DNA of 64,000 nt from Acanthochromis polyacanthus (lineage: Eukaryota; Chordata; Actinopteri; Pomacentridae): assembly GCF_021347895.1 (NCBI RefSeq), contig NC_067119.1, positions 10,614,534 to 10,678,533 of the forward strand. Direction: 5' to 3'. Below are positions 38,065 through 50,689 of this stretch, one piece after another. The notes under the pieces were generated by a model, which saw nothing but the letters and a program-made list of their open reading frames with translations, made no database searches and was not told the DNA's origin. The first letter of the stretch is position 1. Every line of letters begins with the position of its first letter. The position numbers were made by a program, and so were the translations under genes.

Positions 38065-41000
38065 ATGTTCCAAGCCAAGCTGACCAGCCAGTTAACTTTG
38101 ACAGCCCTGAAGAGGATTCAACATGGGAGCTGTTGTTATCCTTGCCTCACCAAACTTTCAAATGACTTCCACCGAAAGGAAGGAATGAGGACTAATGATG
38201 GTCTCCACTCAAAATCCATTGTATTGACAAGAGTGCTTTACAGCCAGAGAGCAATCCGGCCATCAAGACTGCTAGAAACACAACACAATGGGAGATCGTT
38301 CAGTGTATCAGCTGCTAGTATTGTGAATTCAGCACCAGCTCATGTGCAACCATACCTCAGACTGATGAGGCTGGATAAACCTATTGGTAGTAAATAATAA
38401 TTCTGTTTAAACCTGTAACTGTTACATAAAGTTTTATATCTGAAGCTCTAGAAATGTCCACCATTTCAGTTCGGGACAATTTTGAATGTAACCCAAAATG
38501 TAAGGATGTCCTCCAAATCGAGCAGCACTACTGGTATTACATGAAACTGAAGCACAAAGAATGTGTTACGTAATAGTCAGTAGTGCACAAGTTAAACTGC
38601 AAGATGTTTTGTTAGATTTTAGTTGAAAATGTGTTTGGAAAGGAAGGGGAGCTCACATGGTTTTTGTTTAGCTGCTTCAAACTCGCAGGACACTCGCAGA
38701 TAGGTGCTGTTCAGTGTGAAATGCCTTGATTCAGCAACGATGTATTTTACAGCTAATACACTCCCAGCTAGACTACAGTCAACCTGCCATAAGCCAAATG
38801 TTGCCCCTAGCTGGGCATTACTTTCCTTGGTGCATTTCTATTTGTAAGCTGTTTATCCTGTCTTCATTTCACACGAGTTTTGTTGCATCTGTACTGTAGG
38901 AACATGGCTGCTGTACCTCCCGTGTACATGGAGCATCGCTCTGGCTGCCGAACCGGGCCAGCTACCACATCTGGGCATGCTCACTCTGTTTGGTGTAGGT
39001 AGTCTGGTGATGAGAGGAGCTGGCTGCACCATCAACGACATGTGGGATAAAGACTTTGACAAAAAGGTATTTGGACAAAATTGTATAATTTGTTGACTTG
39101 TAAACTAAAAAGGATAAAAACAAACCCTATGAAAAGCAGCCAATAAAAAGTATCAGTTTTTCAGATGTTAAAGGCATTAGAGGAGATTTAATTTCCTACG
39201 ACTTTGAACGTAGCATGCACATGCGCACATACAACCTCTCCCTCACCCCTCTCTAACCTCCCCCCTCTTAACATTTACGAAGAAACGCCCCCCTCCAGAA
39301 ACTTGCGTAGCACTCGTGAAGTTGTCTTTTACGGCTGGGTCCCCCTGGATCTTTATCTGCCATTATGTAAAAAAAGATGAGCAAAACAAGTCGCCAGCTA
39401 ACTACGAAGCTATACCAAAGCAACACATACAGAAAACACGTAAGTCCAAGGCGTACGTAATCTACGTAACTAGGCCTGAGCCGGAAGATTTTTGATTGAC
39501 AGGAAAGGGAGCAAACCAAACGCCTCGGTCCGAGCGCGTTTTGCTGATGTTTTTCAGGTCCTGCCATGTCCACAGTTATTTTTTTTTTTTTAAATTCTTT
39601 TAGAGACCATACATACAAGTCCACTAAAGGTCAGTATATTCATTTTATGTGAATCAGACAAATTAAACAAACAAAAAAAAAACATCCTCCATAATGCCTT
39701 TAATAAACTGTTACTTTAAAAGTCATGAATTTCAAAAAATAGATTGCCACTTCTATGTCAGTTCTCAGGAACCCTCTCTCTGGATGACATGACGGCTTAC
39801 ATATACTTCTGCAACAAATCAAGAGTCTAGAAATCTTTTCTGATCATACATGTTCAAGTACAAATACAGTCTTTATTAAGCTGCAGTACACAAAAATGTC
39901 GTTAGTGGTATGCAGTTTTACAAAAGTAAACTCGCTGTTCTGTTACAGCAAGGTTGCCCGAGTCACAGTGTTGGTGTTTTTGTGCAGGTGTCCAGGACAG
40001 CCACTCGACCGATTGCATCAGGAGAGATTTCTCAAATGCAGGCACTGGTCTTCCTGGGAGGGCAGCTTTCTCTTGGACTCGGGGTTCTTTTGTGTCTCAA
40101 CTATTACAGGTACCCAGAAGTCTGTCAGTGTGTTCATGAGTGCTATGTAGAGATTTATTGAGTTTTCATCTCAGTTAGTTAGCCAAATGATAATTGAACA
40201 ACAGCACAGATGGACGAAATGATTGAGTGTGTAGGTCAGACAATGACCACCATTTTTTCATTTCATGTGGGCACTGTTGCCATTTTTTAGTCTTTAATTG
40301 CCCCTGAGGCCATTGTGAACATAAGTGCAGCAGTGATGCTTCACTAAAAACTGGCTCACACTGTTCTCTTGGTTAGATTTATAGATGAGTTATTTAAGGT
40401 GTGTTAATGTCCAGAATCAAGGCATGTATGTAAGATTGCAGGCAAAGGCAGTTGTTTATGTTTTTTATACTATTGCTTATTGACTCACAGTGGTCACATT
40501 GTTCCTCACAGCATAGCTCTGGGTGCTTCTTCATTATTACTTGTTGTCACCTACCCGCTGATGAAGAGGATCACTTACTGGCCACAGCTTATGTTAGGTA
40601 CGGTCTGTGTTAAATTTTAATCACAAAGCTGATATTTATCCCCATCACCAAAACTGAAGTTTATCTTACGTTCCTTCTGTTCCCTCTCTTTAGGGCTCGT
40701 TTTCAACTGGGGCGCTCTGCTGGGCTGGTCTGCTGTTAAAGGCTCTTGTGATTGGTCCATTTGTCTCCCGCTGTATCTCTCAGGAGTGATGTGGACACTG
40801 ATGTATGACACAATATATGCACATCAGGTGAAGTATGGAGTTAGCTCCTATGTCACAAGAAACACGGTTTCCAATCATTTCTAATCTGGAATCATCAACA
40901 TTCTTTATACTCAACATGAAGTTCAATGCAGTTATTTGAAGACAAGCCACAATCCTCACTCAGTGTGGAAATGCATTCAATAGTTTTGGCAAATTTAATC

Positions 41001-42652
41001 TCAGGTATGGTTATTTTTGTACATTTGCAGTCACTTTGATTATTCTGGATGTAATATATGATATGATGTAGACAACATTCTGGTGGTCTGTCCTTTAAAT
41101 ACATGTACAAGTGTAAATTTTCGGTGAAAGAAGTGGTCCACTAGAGGCTTTAAAATGTCGAAGACATTTCACTCTTAGTTCTGCAAAGTTTGCTGTAGTG
41201 GGGTGTTTATTGGTATTCCGGTATACGGTGGGCTTACCAACACAGACCAGGGATCTGTGAAAGTATGCCGACCCAGAGCATTTTGAGAGTACCCCTTTTA
41301 TCGGATGTCAGAGGGTAGGGAGGGGGCCGTATATAAACACAAGGATGAATAGTGGTTAATTTGCGTGTCGTTAGTTATCAATAACAGAGGGTAAGACAAA
41401 AAGAACAAACAGTTCAATCAAAGTTCAAAACAGATGCAAATGGCAGGTGTGGCACCAAAAGTTAAGGGGTGTGTGTCTGGCAGACAGTAACATATAATAA
41501 AGATAACAGAAATAAGATAATCTTTTATTGATCCCCAGAGGAAATTGAGGTATTGCAGCAGCACAGGGCAAATACAAGGATACAAGGGTAGTAGCATGCA
41601 TTGGGTTCAAGAATTACACATAGTTTTAGGACAAACCAAGGGTGATGTATAATAAACGGAACAAAAAGGGGAATTGTGGATAACCATGGGAAATGAAATG
41701 CAGAGGGTCACATGTGACACTAGAACCAAACGGTATTTTCTTCATTAAAAACATTGGAAATTTTCAAACAAATTACAGTGATGTAATATCTTATCCTTGT
41801 GCAGTATATTCCTTAGTACATATCACTGCGAGCTGCTGTGGCATCATCTTCATCATGTTTGCCTGAACTGGATTTTTAGGTTCTTTTCTCTCCACTGAGC
41901 AATGTGGAGTTCCTGCAGATTCATTTCTGTGGATTGTTGGAGGAACACTGTGGCTAAAAAGACAGTAAAACTGAAATTTATGCGAGCGGTGAAAACATGT
42001 TAGACGTTAGATTAAAGGTGCAAATTATTCCTTTCACATTTAATGAAAACAATCTACTACTGTTGCGGTCACTCACTGCGCATAAGATTAGTGTCTCACG
42101 TTTTAAAGTGTATTTACTGAGTGTGGGATTTTCTTTGACAACCAGGATAAAGAAGATGACATCAAAGTAGGAGTCAAATCCACCGCACTGAAGTTTCAGG
42201 AGCAAACCAAACCTTGGCTGTGTGGCTTCTCAGTGGCCATGATGTCAGGACTGGTTGTAGCAGGCATCAGTGCTAACCAGACTCTCCCTTACTATGCTGT
42301 ACTGACCACTGTGGGCATTCACCTCGCATACCAGGTGAGGAACACAGCGTTGTAATGTGTAGCTGAATGCTGAGGATAAATGACTAATTCTTTAATGACA
42401 GAATTTAATTCCATAGTGAGTGAACTGGTGATGTAAATATATTTAACAGATAGTCTTAGTTAATATGCTAACCTTTCTAAGCTTTAGCCATGTTTTTTTT
42501 AAAAATTAAAATATGGTATTTACTTTACTTTCTTGTAGATTTACACTTTGGACATCAACAAACCAGAAGACTGCTGGAAGAAATTTGTCTCCAACAGAAA
42601 TCTTGGACTGTTGTTATTTTTAGGCATTGTTACTGGCAATTTGTGGAAATAA
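38065..42652 (+). CDS. coq2: 4-hydroxybenzoate polyprenyltransferase, mitochondrial
   Basis: COQ2 attaches the polyprenyl tail to 4-hydroxybenzoate in ubiquinone synthesis, in the mitochondrial inner membrane. Exons: 38065-38386, 38900-39066, 39988-40109, 40512-40597, 40694-40827, 42146-42334, 42539-42652. All phases join, giving 377 aa, the usual family length. The N-terminus is basic and Ser/Thr-rich, as expected for a mitochondrial targeting peptide. The first aspartate motif is NDMWDKDFD, after RGAGCTI; the second is YDTIYAHQ followed by DKEDD, split across exons 5 and 6. [13 protein letters not shown] and several hydrophobic helices follow the UbiA fold. The protein ends GIVTGNLWK. The ATG chosen is the first one after an in-frame TGA. 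Introns 2 and 5 carry repeats. Confidence 0.96.
39170..39600. repeat. CpG- and pyrimidine-rich insertion-like segment in COQ2 intron 2
   Basis: This segment differs in base composition from the intron around it: CpG dinucleotides, C-rich runs (CCTCCCCCCTCTT) and a T11 run at its right end. On the minus strand it encodes a short stretch starting [14 protein letters not shown]. It resembles high-copy sequence that I have seen in fish introns, but I cannot name the family. Confidence 0.4.
41130..41650. repeat. Interspersed repeat in COQ2 intron 5
   Basis: The segment includes AATCTTTTATTGATCCCCAG followed by AGGAAATTGAGG, a common tail of fish non-LTR retroelements (TTTATTGATCCCC). A related tail, TTTATTTGTCCCCAAGGGG, occurs at about 49020. 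The remainder (GGTATTCCGGTATACGGTGG and onward) looks inserted but is not recognised. Confidence 0.45.
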
Positions 42653-42951
42653 TGAAGAGAGACTCAGATAAGTGAGTTAATCAGTGCACAGCGTGTTTTA
42701 TTACGTGATGTGTGATTTTTAACAGAACACAGTTTTGTAATGTGTTACATGACTGTTCTCATAAAACAGCACTTACAGTTGCTGATTTTAAAAAAAATGA
42801 CATAACTGCATTTTCAGATTTCTTTTTAAATTATTCTATAATGATTATATGATTAAGGTCTGCATTTTAAAAGGAATTCAACTTGAATAGTAGATGAACC
42901 TGCAACGTGCTGTTGTTATTGGTACACTTCAGACCTGCAGTGTGGCATTTC

Positions 42952-42970
42952 TGACCACCAGGGGGCGGTA
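42952..42970 (+). promoter_or_regulatory. Near-consensus CTCF binding motif
   Basis: TGACCACCAGGGGGCGGTA matches the vertebrate CTCF consensus TGGCCACCAGGGGGCGCTA at 17 of 19 positions, including the full core CCACCAGGGGGCG. It lies 300 bp after the COQ2 stop and about 950 bp from the MBOAT4 stop, between two convergent genes, where an insulator site would be sensible. Occupancy is not shown by sequence. Confidence 0.7.
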
Positions 42971-43369
42971 TGAATGTATTGTACACTCCAGGCTTGGCTG
43001 CTCGTACACTGATCATTAAAAATATCTGGGTTTTAAGCTCAGCTGTCGTCATAAATCATTGGTTTACTTTGCCTCTCTGGCTTTTCATGCAGGGTAGGCA
43101 GCATACAACCAAAGTACCTGAGCATTTGAACTAGAGGCCAGTGGCAGTGTTTTTTATGAGAGGTGAGTGAGAGTCACAGAACTGAAAATAGGAGCTAAAA
43201 CCTGCACATACCTGCAGAGTTCAGCGCTTTTTCCAAATTTAACAATATGATAGAAGCTGCTCTCACATAGTGACGCGGTATAATTTCAATGGCACTATTA
43301 ACAATGGCACTTAATGCATGATTAAATTGTAGCAGTAAACAAACATCTTTGCTTTTATCTCTAATGCCC

Positions 43370-43825
43370 ACTTCATTTAGGTGTAGTGGAGGCTATAGCA
43401 TATGCCAACTAGCCACACCATAAAATCCTATCCCTGGTGGAATGATTTACATTGTTCATCCTGTTACAATGCAATGTTCTCCTGAGAAACTCTGGGTGCT
43501 GGCATACATGTGGATGTAACTGTCACCCACCTAATCTTTTTTTCTAGACCAAATGGGACCCCCAGATACCCTTAAAAACTGCTTAGAAATAGCTTGAGGA
43601 GCCTGACCAAGATCTGAAAGTATTGAGTTGGCCTCCAGATTCCCCAGATCTCAATCTGACTGAGCATCAGTGGGATGCACCAGATCAAACCGGATCCAGG
43701 GATGTCCCACCCTGTAACCTGCAGGACCCAAAGGATCCACTGCCAGTGTTTTTGTGACACAAGAGAGACGTAAACAATGTAATGCAGGTAGTTTTAATGT
43801 TGTGACTGTGGTATAAAATAATGTA
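43370..43825 (+). mobile_element. Decayed Tc1-like transposon fragment
   Basis: A short reading stretch beginning at 43629 gives WPPDSPDLNLTEHQWD, the degraded third catalytic (glutamate) block of a Tc1-like transposase, followed by VPPCNLQDPKD and a stop. Upstream CTGGCATACATGTGGATGT and downstream TTTTAATGTTGTGACTG fit the same family. Frameshifts and deletions make it inactive. It lies in the 3' flank shared by COQ2 and MBOAT4. Confidence 0.75.
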
Positions 43826-43924
43826 TGACTACCCGTTACATCTTGCTCTAAAACTACTAATTTGAATACAGTTTTCTAATATTGCAGTAATACATATTTT
43901 TGACTCCCAGTATGCACATTACTT

Positions 43925-46810
43925 TCAGCGTCTCTCAAGTTTTAATAAGATAAAGAGCAGAATTATATTTGCAAATGGAAACAGACCTACATATGTTCCC
44001 CACAAGAGTCTCAAACCAGACATATTTCTGAATTCTACTGCTATAGCAATGCAAGTAACAATCATTTGAGTGTTAATCCAGCCTAAGAACGTGTATATTT
44101 TCCTCCATGTTGGTGACAATTGTGGCCACAAGTGCTTGTGTATGTGATAGTCTGCTTTCACTGTTGCTGCCCAGGTGAAAAACCCCACAAAGTGACCTAC
44201 ATGTAAACCATGCCACCAAAGTGAAAAGCCAAAACACATGAACAACGGGAAGTGTTTGCACCTCATATAAACCAGTCTGCGCAGCCATAAAGCTGTTGTA
44301 AAGTTCCATCGACGGGCATACTCTGACATTCTGCTCGACAACTCAGTGGTCCAGAAATCCCCATCAGAGAGTCCGCTCAGTTCTGAGGAGTCTACGAATG
44401 AATATTCCCAAAAGCCAAACCCTACTGCGTTATTGAGGCCTTCACTGATCCTCCAGTGAGAGTAATACTGGATCCTAAAAACTAGTGCCAGACACCAAAT
44501 CCACAGGATGCCATAGAGGACGCCGGAGTTGACGGGATCATACATGTTATGTTTCAGAAAATAGATTAGACACCACCTAGCCCACTCCAGCAGTAACACT
44601 TGGATCAGCTTCAGGAAGACCACAGCCAGTGGACTGGATGGACAGCTGAGGCCGATTCCCTCCATGAGGAACACAAATCGGCTGTAGGAACACAGAGGAC
44701 CACCGAGCAGCGTGGTGAAGCTGAGGGTGTAGCTGATGAGAGGGAGGATCATCACACACGTCTGCTTTCTGGATGATGTGTTGTTTGTCAGCATAACTCG
44801 TTTCTCCTGTAGGTCCATGGACACTGAGGTGATTCTCTGAGTGAGCAGCATCAAAGAGGACACTGCCAAGAACAATCTGAAAGCACAAGAGTTGTTAATG
44901 TGATGACATGTAAGTCCTTCTTTGAACATTGAGAAATTAATATGTAATGTGTCTCTGTACTCATTTCATGTTTTATCCATAGTACACAGGAAAATAGCAT
45001 CCAACAACTGGACGGAAGTGGTGGAAAGAGCAATTGACTGAACAATCTCACATTAAAGTTTATTTAGTAGCTGTTTTGAAGCTTTTATTCATGCCAAGAA
45101 GCTACATTTGAAAGCAAACTCAGTCTTATGACTACTACATGTGGCTGGAAGCTCCAGGGCAGCTGTTGTAGACCTTAATGATGTAAAGTTATCTATTGAA
45201 TATTTCATAAAGCTTCTCCAGTTTGAATACAAATTAGTTAATTCCATAATTTTATGTTGTGTTTGGTAGGCAGTGGATTTTCACATTCAGACTGTGTTTG
45301 GAATATTTGTGGTTCTGAGGGTGAGAAACTCAGAAAAGCCCATCGGTCGGTAGAATCAGCAGAGAACAATGTGTCTCTGTGATGTTTTACCTTTTCCCAA
45401 CTAGTCATCTTAAAGGACAGGGTGGGCTTGTGAGTGTTTACAGAAGGAGAATAAGGGGTGAAATCTACAGTGTCCATTTGAATTGCAGCAATGTAAAGAA
45501 AGAAAAGACGATTTTAAAAAAAATGGTCACAGTGTTTTCAGTCCACAGATGTTTAAAAAAAATCGTTCAAAAATAGAGCTTTGTGCCACAGACAAAGGAT
45601 CAGCCCATTCTTGCTTTTGGTCCTTTAAAAAACCGCCAGACTCATTGTGTCCATACATTAATTATTAAGTTATTGAGTGTTCTAGTGAAGCACTGAGGCT
45701 TCAGCTTACATAACATAATAGAGGAAGGATTTAAGACTAGTACCTGATGCTGACAGGTTCATGCAGGTAGTGTTCCCTGTATTGTATTAGCAGGTGCCAG
45801 AAGGTTTGCCACAACATCTGGATACCAAACGCCCAGATGTGGACACAGCTGGGATCCACAGAGAGGACGAGCAGAATGAAGATGAAGGTGGAAGTGAAGA
45901 GGAGCAAGCTGTAGAAGCCCATTGTGACGACTGCCAGGACACATCCTCCAACAGAAACAAACAGGTACCTGCAGATGACAGTTCATGTTGACCACTAGTG
46001 CTGTTATTAGTCAGTGAATATGTTAGCTGGTCTGGTAAATGTTTTAAAAGCAGAAATACCAAAAATTGTTGTTGCCAGCTTTTGTATTTAAAGGTTTTGC
46101 TGATTTTCTTTCATTACAAACAGGGTAAACTAAATGTCCTAAAAAAAGTTTTTGATGTTGTACTATTTACTCACATTTTCTGAGATTTTATTAACCAAAT
46201 AATTAGTCAAGAAAATGATCTGCAAATTGATGATGAAAATAATCATAAAGTGATAACTTAGTGCAGTCCCGACACAGTGAGATTTTTCCAGCAAATTTAT
46301 TTATAGAGCACATTTGAAAACAACAATTATGCCAACTCAATTACAAAAAGAAATTAAAAATAGATCACTTGCAAACAATTATATAATGAAAATATCTCTA
46401 CAAATTTACCTCTATTTTAATCTAGTGCTGTTAAGATACCACAGGTCTGTTACTGCCTTTATTTTTCCTCCACCGTTTTGTTTATTTCAGACAAGGACAC
46501 ATTTGATTTTTAAGATCAAATAATAGGTTCACTGAAATATGTGACACAAAATAGAGTTTTTTGAATCCTGGGTTAAAGTGCCTGCTAATAATACCAACAA
46601 GTTTCACAACACACTGCTAATATAGATGCAATATAGTTAGAAATAAAATAAATCAGTTGATTCATAATTAAATAGTCATTATACATACCTGTGTGTCAAG
46701 GACAGATATCCCCGTTTGCTGAGAAAATAAAACAAAAATGCAAATGGAAGTGGAAAACATTGGTACATTAAAAACTGATGTTGCTCCCACATCCAGCTGG
46801 TTGAGCTCAT
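43925..46810 (-). CDS. mboat4: Ghrelin O-acyltransferase (GOAT)
   Basis: A multi-pass ER membrane enzyme of the MBOAT family that octanoylates ghrelin. Exons in gene order: 46689-46810, 45744-45968, 43925-44876. Phases join and give 432 aa (human 435). Start MSSTSWMWEQ and then LPFAFLFYFLSKRGYLSL and RYLFV resemble the GOAT N-terminus. The MBOAT active region is present: RRWNFTTALWLRRLVY with the conserved Asn, and SLWWHGLHVGHFVGF with the invariant His. Length, the three-exon layout and these motifs favour MBOAT4 over the lysophospholipid acyltransferases MBOAT1/2. It converges with COQ2 and diverges from GLDC. No key residue is missing. Confidence 0.93.
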
Positions 46811-48159
46811 GTTTGAGTTTAAAGCTGAATATCACAGGCAGAAAAATAAACCCACTAATAGCAGAACTGTGGTGCTGATTGTCCTATTAAATACAGGTCT
46901 AATATTTGTCTTACCTGGATGACTGTCTTTGCCATTCCATCTGTGGTTAGCATTCAAATCATTCCCTCTGTTTGTCGCATCATGCAGCACTAATAGCGGT
47001 TATTTCCTTTGTTTACCTTTATCTCTCTGTGTCTCTAAAGAAGTGACTTGTCGGTTCATACTTTTGCAGCTGGAGCAACCAAAACCAGTCTTTTTTTTCT
47101 TTCTAAGTTTGTCTTTTTAGTTCCACAAATCAACTCAGGAATCTCTTTCTGTCACACCTGACATTAATTTGTATGATAGTCCTAGTTTAGACATGTTTCA
47201 GGTCAATTTAATGTCATTTATTAGCACTAATATCAGATTGACAATACTGATCGAGCATCAAGATGGTGTCATTTTTTTTAAAAAAGGAGAAAAATACATA
47301 AATTATGAAGTGGAATTCAATAAAATGGGGTTATCTCACTTCTTTATATTTAATCTTATGGCTTTTAGTGATCAGGATTTATTGTATTTGCAAAATGTAG
47401 TCGCTGGTCCAAAAATAACAGCCTATAGTACTGGTTTTAATGTGAGACTGTGCAAAACAACAATCAGTGCAAACATAGGAAGAGATAGAAAGATTCTAGA
47501 TGAAAAGAGAGGTCGCCAGGATCCGTGACATTTGTACTGAACAGCAAACATTTTACGTTTGGTCTAAAATTAACATTTAACCACTTCAGTGATGTCACTG
47601 ATAAGCACTTTTTAAAATATTTTTTATTGTTTAAATTAATGATATCTGCTGAGATGTAGTTGAAAGTTCTGCAGAATGCAATAAATCAGGACCTTGAGTC
47701 GATGTATTGATTTTAGAGGATTGTGTCGTGTTTTGGTGCTGTAAAGCATTATTTGATTGTAATTTAAAGAATGAAAACAGGAGATGCGGTTGAAGATTTC
47801 AGAAACGGTAAGTCAGACCTTTAGGATCAAACTTTCTCCTGATTTAATGTCAGACTTTGAACACGTTCGACTCCAGGAGTGAATCTGCCTGTTCAGGTAT
47901 AACTGATAATGATTTTTTTTAATGTGCTTAGTAAAGATTTTATTACTTTTACAAACACACGGGTTTGTCACCGCCAGCTTTAAACCAGATGATCAAATCT
48001 AGGATCATATTCAAACAGTACCACTAATCAGAGCCACAGCTGTCTCACAAAATTATACCATGGAAGGGACATTAGGCCGAATACCTCAGACTTGTCCCAG
48101 GGATTATCAGCAGAAATCTGAGTTTCTGTAACAGCTCAGACAGTATGACGGATGTGGCA
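46811..48159. other. MBOAT4 upstream region
   Basis: This stretch is upstream of the MBOAT4 start on the minus strand. It holds AT-rich sequence and a 119-codon plus-strand open frame (47169-47528) with no recognisable domain or splice support. I see no clear TATA box or CpG island for MBOAT4. Confidence 0.4.
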
Positions 48160-48425
48160 CCATGTCAACTTCTGTGAATGGCATCCGAGAAAGGAAAAAA
48201 AACTTGTTTCTGCTTTGACACAGAACTGCAAGATGAAACTTGTATGAAGACAAAGAAGTGGAAGTGGAACATTGCAGCTTTGATCAAGGTCAAACTGTTA
48301 AAACCACACAAGAATTTCCAAAGAAGAACAAGTTTTGAACTGGCGAAGTATGTGTCCCTGATTTGAACCCAATGGAGCATCTTGGCGGTATTTTAAAGCG
48401 CAAAATGGAGTAACGCAACCCAAAA
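48160..48425 (+). mobile_element. Decayed Tc1-like transposase fragment
   Basis: Near 48357-48410 one frame reads PDLNPMEHLGGILKRKME and then stops, the catalytic-glutamate block of a Tc1-like transposase (usual form PDLNPIEHLWGILKR). Upstream text has degraded transposase-like sequence and a 62-codon open piece. It is a different family from the relic at 43370-43825, since the block differs. Confidence 0.7.
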
Positions 48426-48999
48426 ATAGATGTGGACGCACCAAGTATTTATAATAAAAGGTGAAAGTAGGACATGTGGGAGCAGCTGATCAGAGGAGGC
48501 AGGAGAGTGGATCATGAAAAGAAAAAAGCCACAATGAATGACTGAATGGGTGACTCACGTTGGGAAGCAGCTGCAATGCGGTAACTGCCAGCTACAACTT
48601 ATCAGTTGAGTTGCTGACAATGAGAACAAACATGCAGTGACAACTTAGAGTTCAGAGATATTACTTTAGTAGTGCCAGTAAAAAGCAACTCCCTTCTCTG
48701 TTTCACTGATTAGTGACTGTTTAGTTTACAATAATGACAACGGATTTGATCAGACATCCTTGGCTCTCTGACAAGTAGGTCATTTTGGGACACTACATTG
48801 TCTCTTTTCCTTTTTTGGGGGGGCTTCTATCCAGCTTTCTGGCTCATAATGCAGAAATTCATCTCATAGTTATGGAGATAATACAGTTAGAATCAAAGTG
48901 ATGACTGGCCGAATAATCAATATTGCCATCCGTTGAGCTTCACCACTAGCATGATTTAAACCTGGCCGCGCTTTTAGTCTACATAAGACTCTTATTCCA

Positions 49000-49145
49000 T
49001 TCAATTCAATTCAAAAAACTTTATTTGTCCCCAAGGGGCTATTAAAAAGGGCATACAAGTAGCTTAAAAAGGGCAACCAAGCAAAACACACAATTACACA
49101 CAAAAAGGCAAAACAGCATTGCAAAGAACATTGTAATTTTAAATT
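49000..49145. repeat. Retroelement tail repeat
   Basis: ATTCAATTCAAAAAACTTTA followed by TTTGTCCCCAAGGGGCTATT is a common 3'-end sequence of fish LINE/SINE copies. It is followed by CAAGCAAAACACACAATTAC. No coding part is present. Confidence 0.55.
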
Positions 49146-50689
49146 GCTTTTTTTTTGTTCCTCATGTATGGGACAGTAAAGTGCTCTTAAATACGATGTT
49201 AAAAGAATGTGTGTTAAAATACATTTAAAAAAAGTCTACTGAGCTGAATTAAGAAGCAGGACTTTCTTACAACAGTGTGAGCCATGATTAAATGGGTAAT
49301 GTCGTTAGCTATAGACCTGTGATTTTCCCATCGTATTATACTAGATTTTACACTAAGGGTGCCAGATGTTCATTAATATTTATGTTGGATGCAGAGTAGC
49401 AGTGGGCAGGTAGCTTCAGCTTGTTTTGTCAAACTGTCACACACCTTCAGTGGTGACAGAAATATTCAGAACCTTGATTTAGTAAAACAACAGTGCAAAA
49501 TGTACAGGTTAGAATGAAAATCTTGGATGTTTAATCCACATTTTACTGTTTGCATAGCATTGCCAAGCCTAGTCTATTATTTGTTTGTATTTTTAGAAGT
49601 ATATTATAAATGTGTTTATATGACATTTTAACTTAAATCAGCTGTATTTGTACATGTAGTGCAGTAAGTGTATAAATGAACACGGTTAAGTAAAATCAAA
49701 ATGACTCAAAAATGCCATCAAATAAAGCTTAGTTCATGAATTAGTGTTGTGTTGTTCTCTTAGTAAAGATGTATTGATTTGCTTGATTGTTTGTTAGTCA
49801 ATGTTTTTCCATCTTTACTCAGTATTTATGCTCTTATCTCTGTCCTAATCTGTGATCCTATAACAAAGCAACATAAAGCTGAAATGTTTCATCTATTTTA
49901 ATTTTACGTGGCAGATCTTTACCTCAATAATTAAACTGAAAGTACTGTATATGCAGTACACATTAATAGACCAAACCCTAAAACACAAGCAGCTGGTAAC
50001 AAAAAGACAAAGTAGCCCAGAGAAGATACAACCAAATAACAACTGGAATGCGGACAAAGTTTGATACACGTTTAAATGCGTCATCTTATTTCATCTGACT
50101 AACTGGCGCCAAAAACTAGTTTCTGCTCGCTGAATGCCGCGGCATACTATAAATCAGTGTCAGTGGTATTTAACCCTCTTTGAACTCGCTGAGTTTCGAG
50201 GGTTTTATTGCGAAAGTAAATTATGCACAACCAGGGCTGCAACCTGTGAGTGTTTTAATAGTGACTTTATCTGACATTTACATCCTTGAATTAGCTGTTT
50301 GGTCTGTAAAACGTCAGAAATTATGAAAAATGTTGATCCCAAAATCCAAGATGATGTCCTCAATTATCTAGCCTTGCCCACGTTTGAAAGATATTCAGTT
50401 TACTGTCATAGCGGAGAAAAGAAACCAGAAAATACTTGAAAATCTGAGGATTTCAACTTCTTTTAAAAAAATATTTAATTAAAAATGTAATAATTGACAG
50501 CTCATTAATTATATGTTGCAGCTCTATAGGATAGCTAATGCTACTGTAGTAAACAGATTAGATCTAATGAAGAGTGCTTTGTGTCTTTGTTAAACTGCTG
50601 TTATTTATCCAGGGGTTTGGATCTGAAGGTTAGTGTGTTTTGTATCAAATAAACAGAACAAAGGCACTTTTGATAGCCTGCTGTATTGA
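49146..50689. other. MBOAT4-GLDC spacer
   Basis: AT-rich intergenic sequence without supported genes, RNA genes or recognisable elements. Confidence 0.45.

Noticed and set aside
43925..46810. Assignment to MBOAT1/MBOAT2
   Set aside because: The N-terminus, 432-aa length and WWHGLHVGHFVGF region fit GOAT better than the lysophospholipid acyltransferases.
47169..47528. 119-codon ORF upstream of MBOAT4
   Set aside because: Composition is Phe/Ile/Lys-rich like random AT-rich DNA, with no splice sites or recognisable motif.
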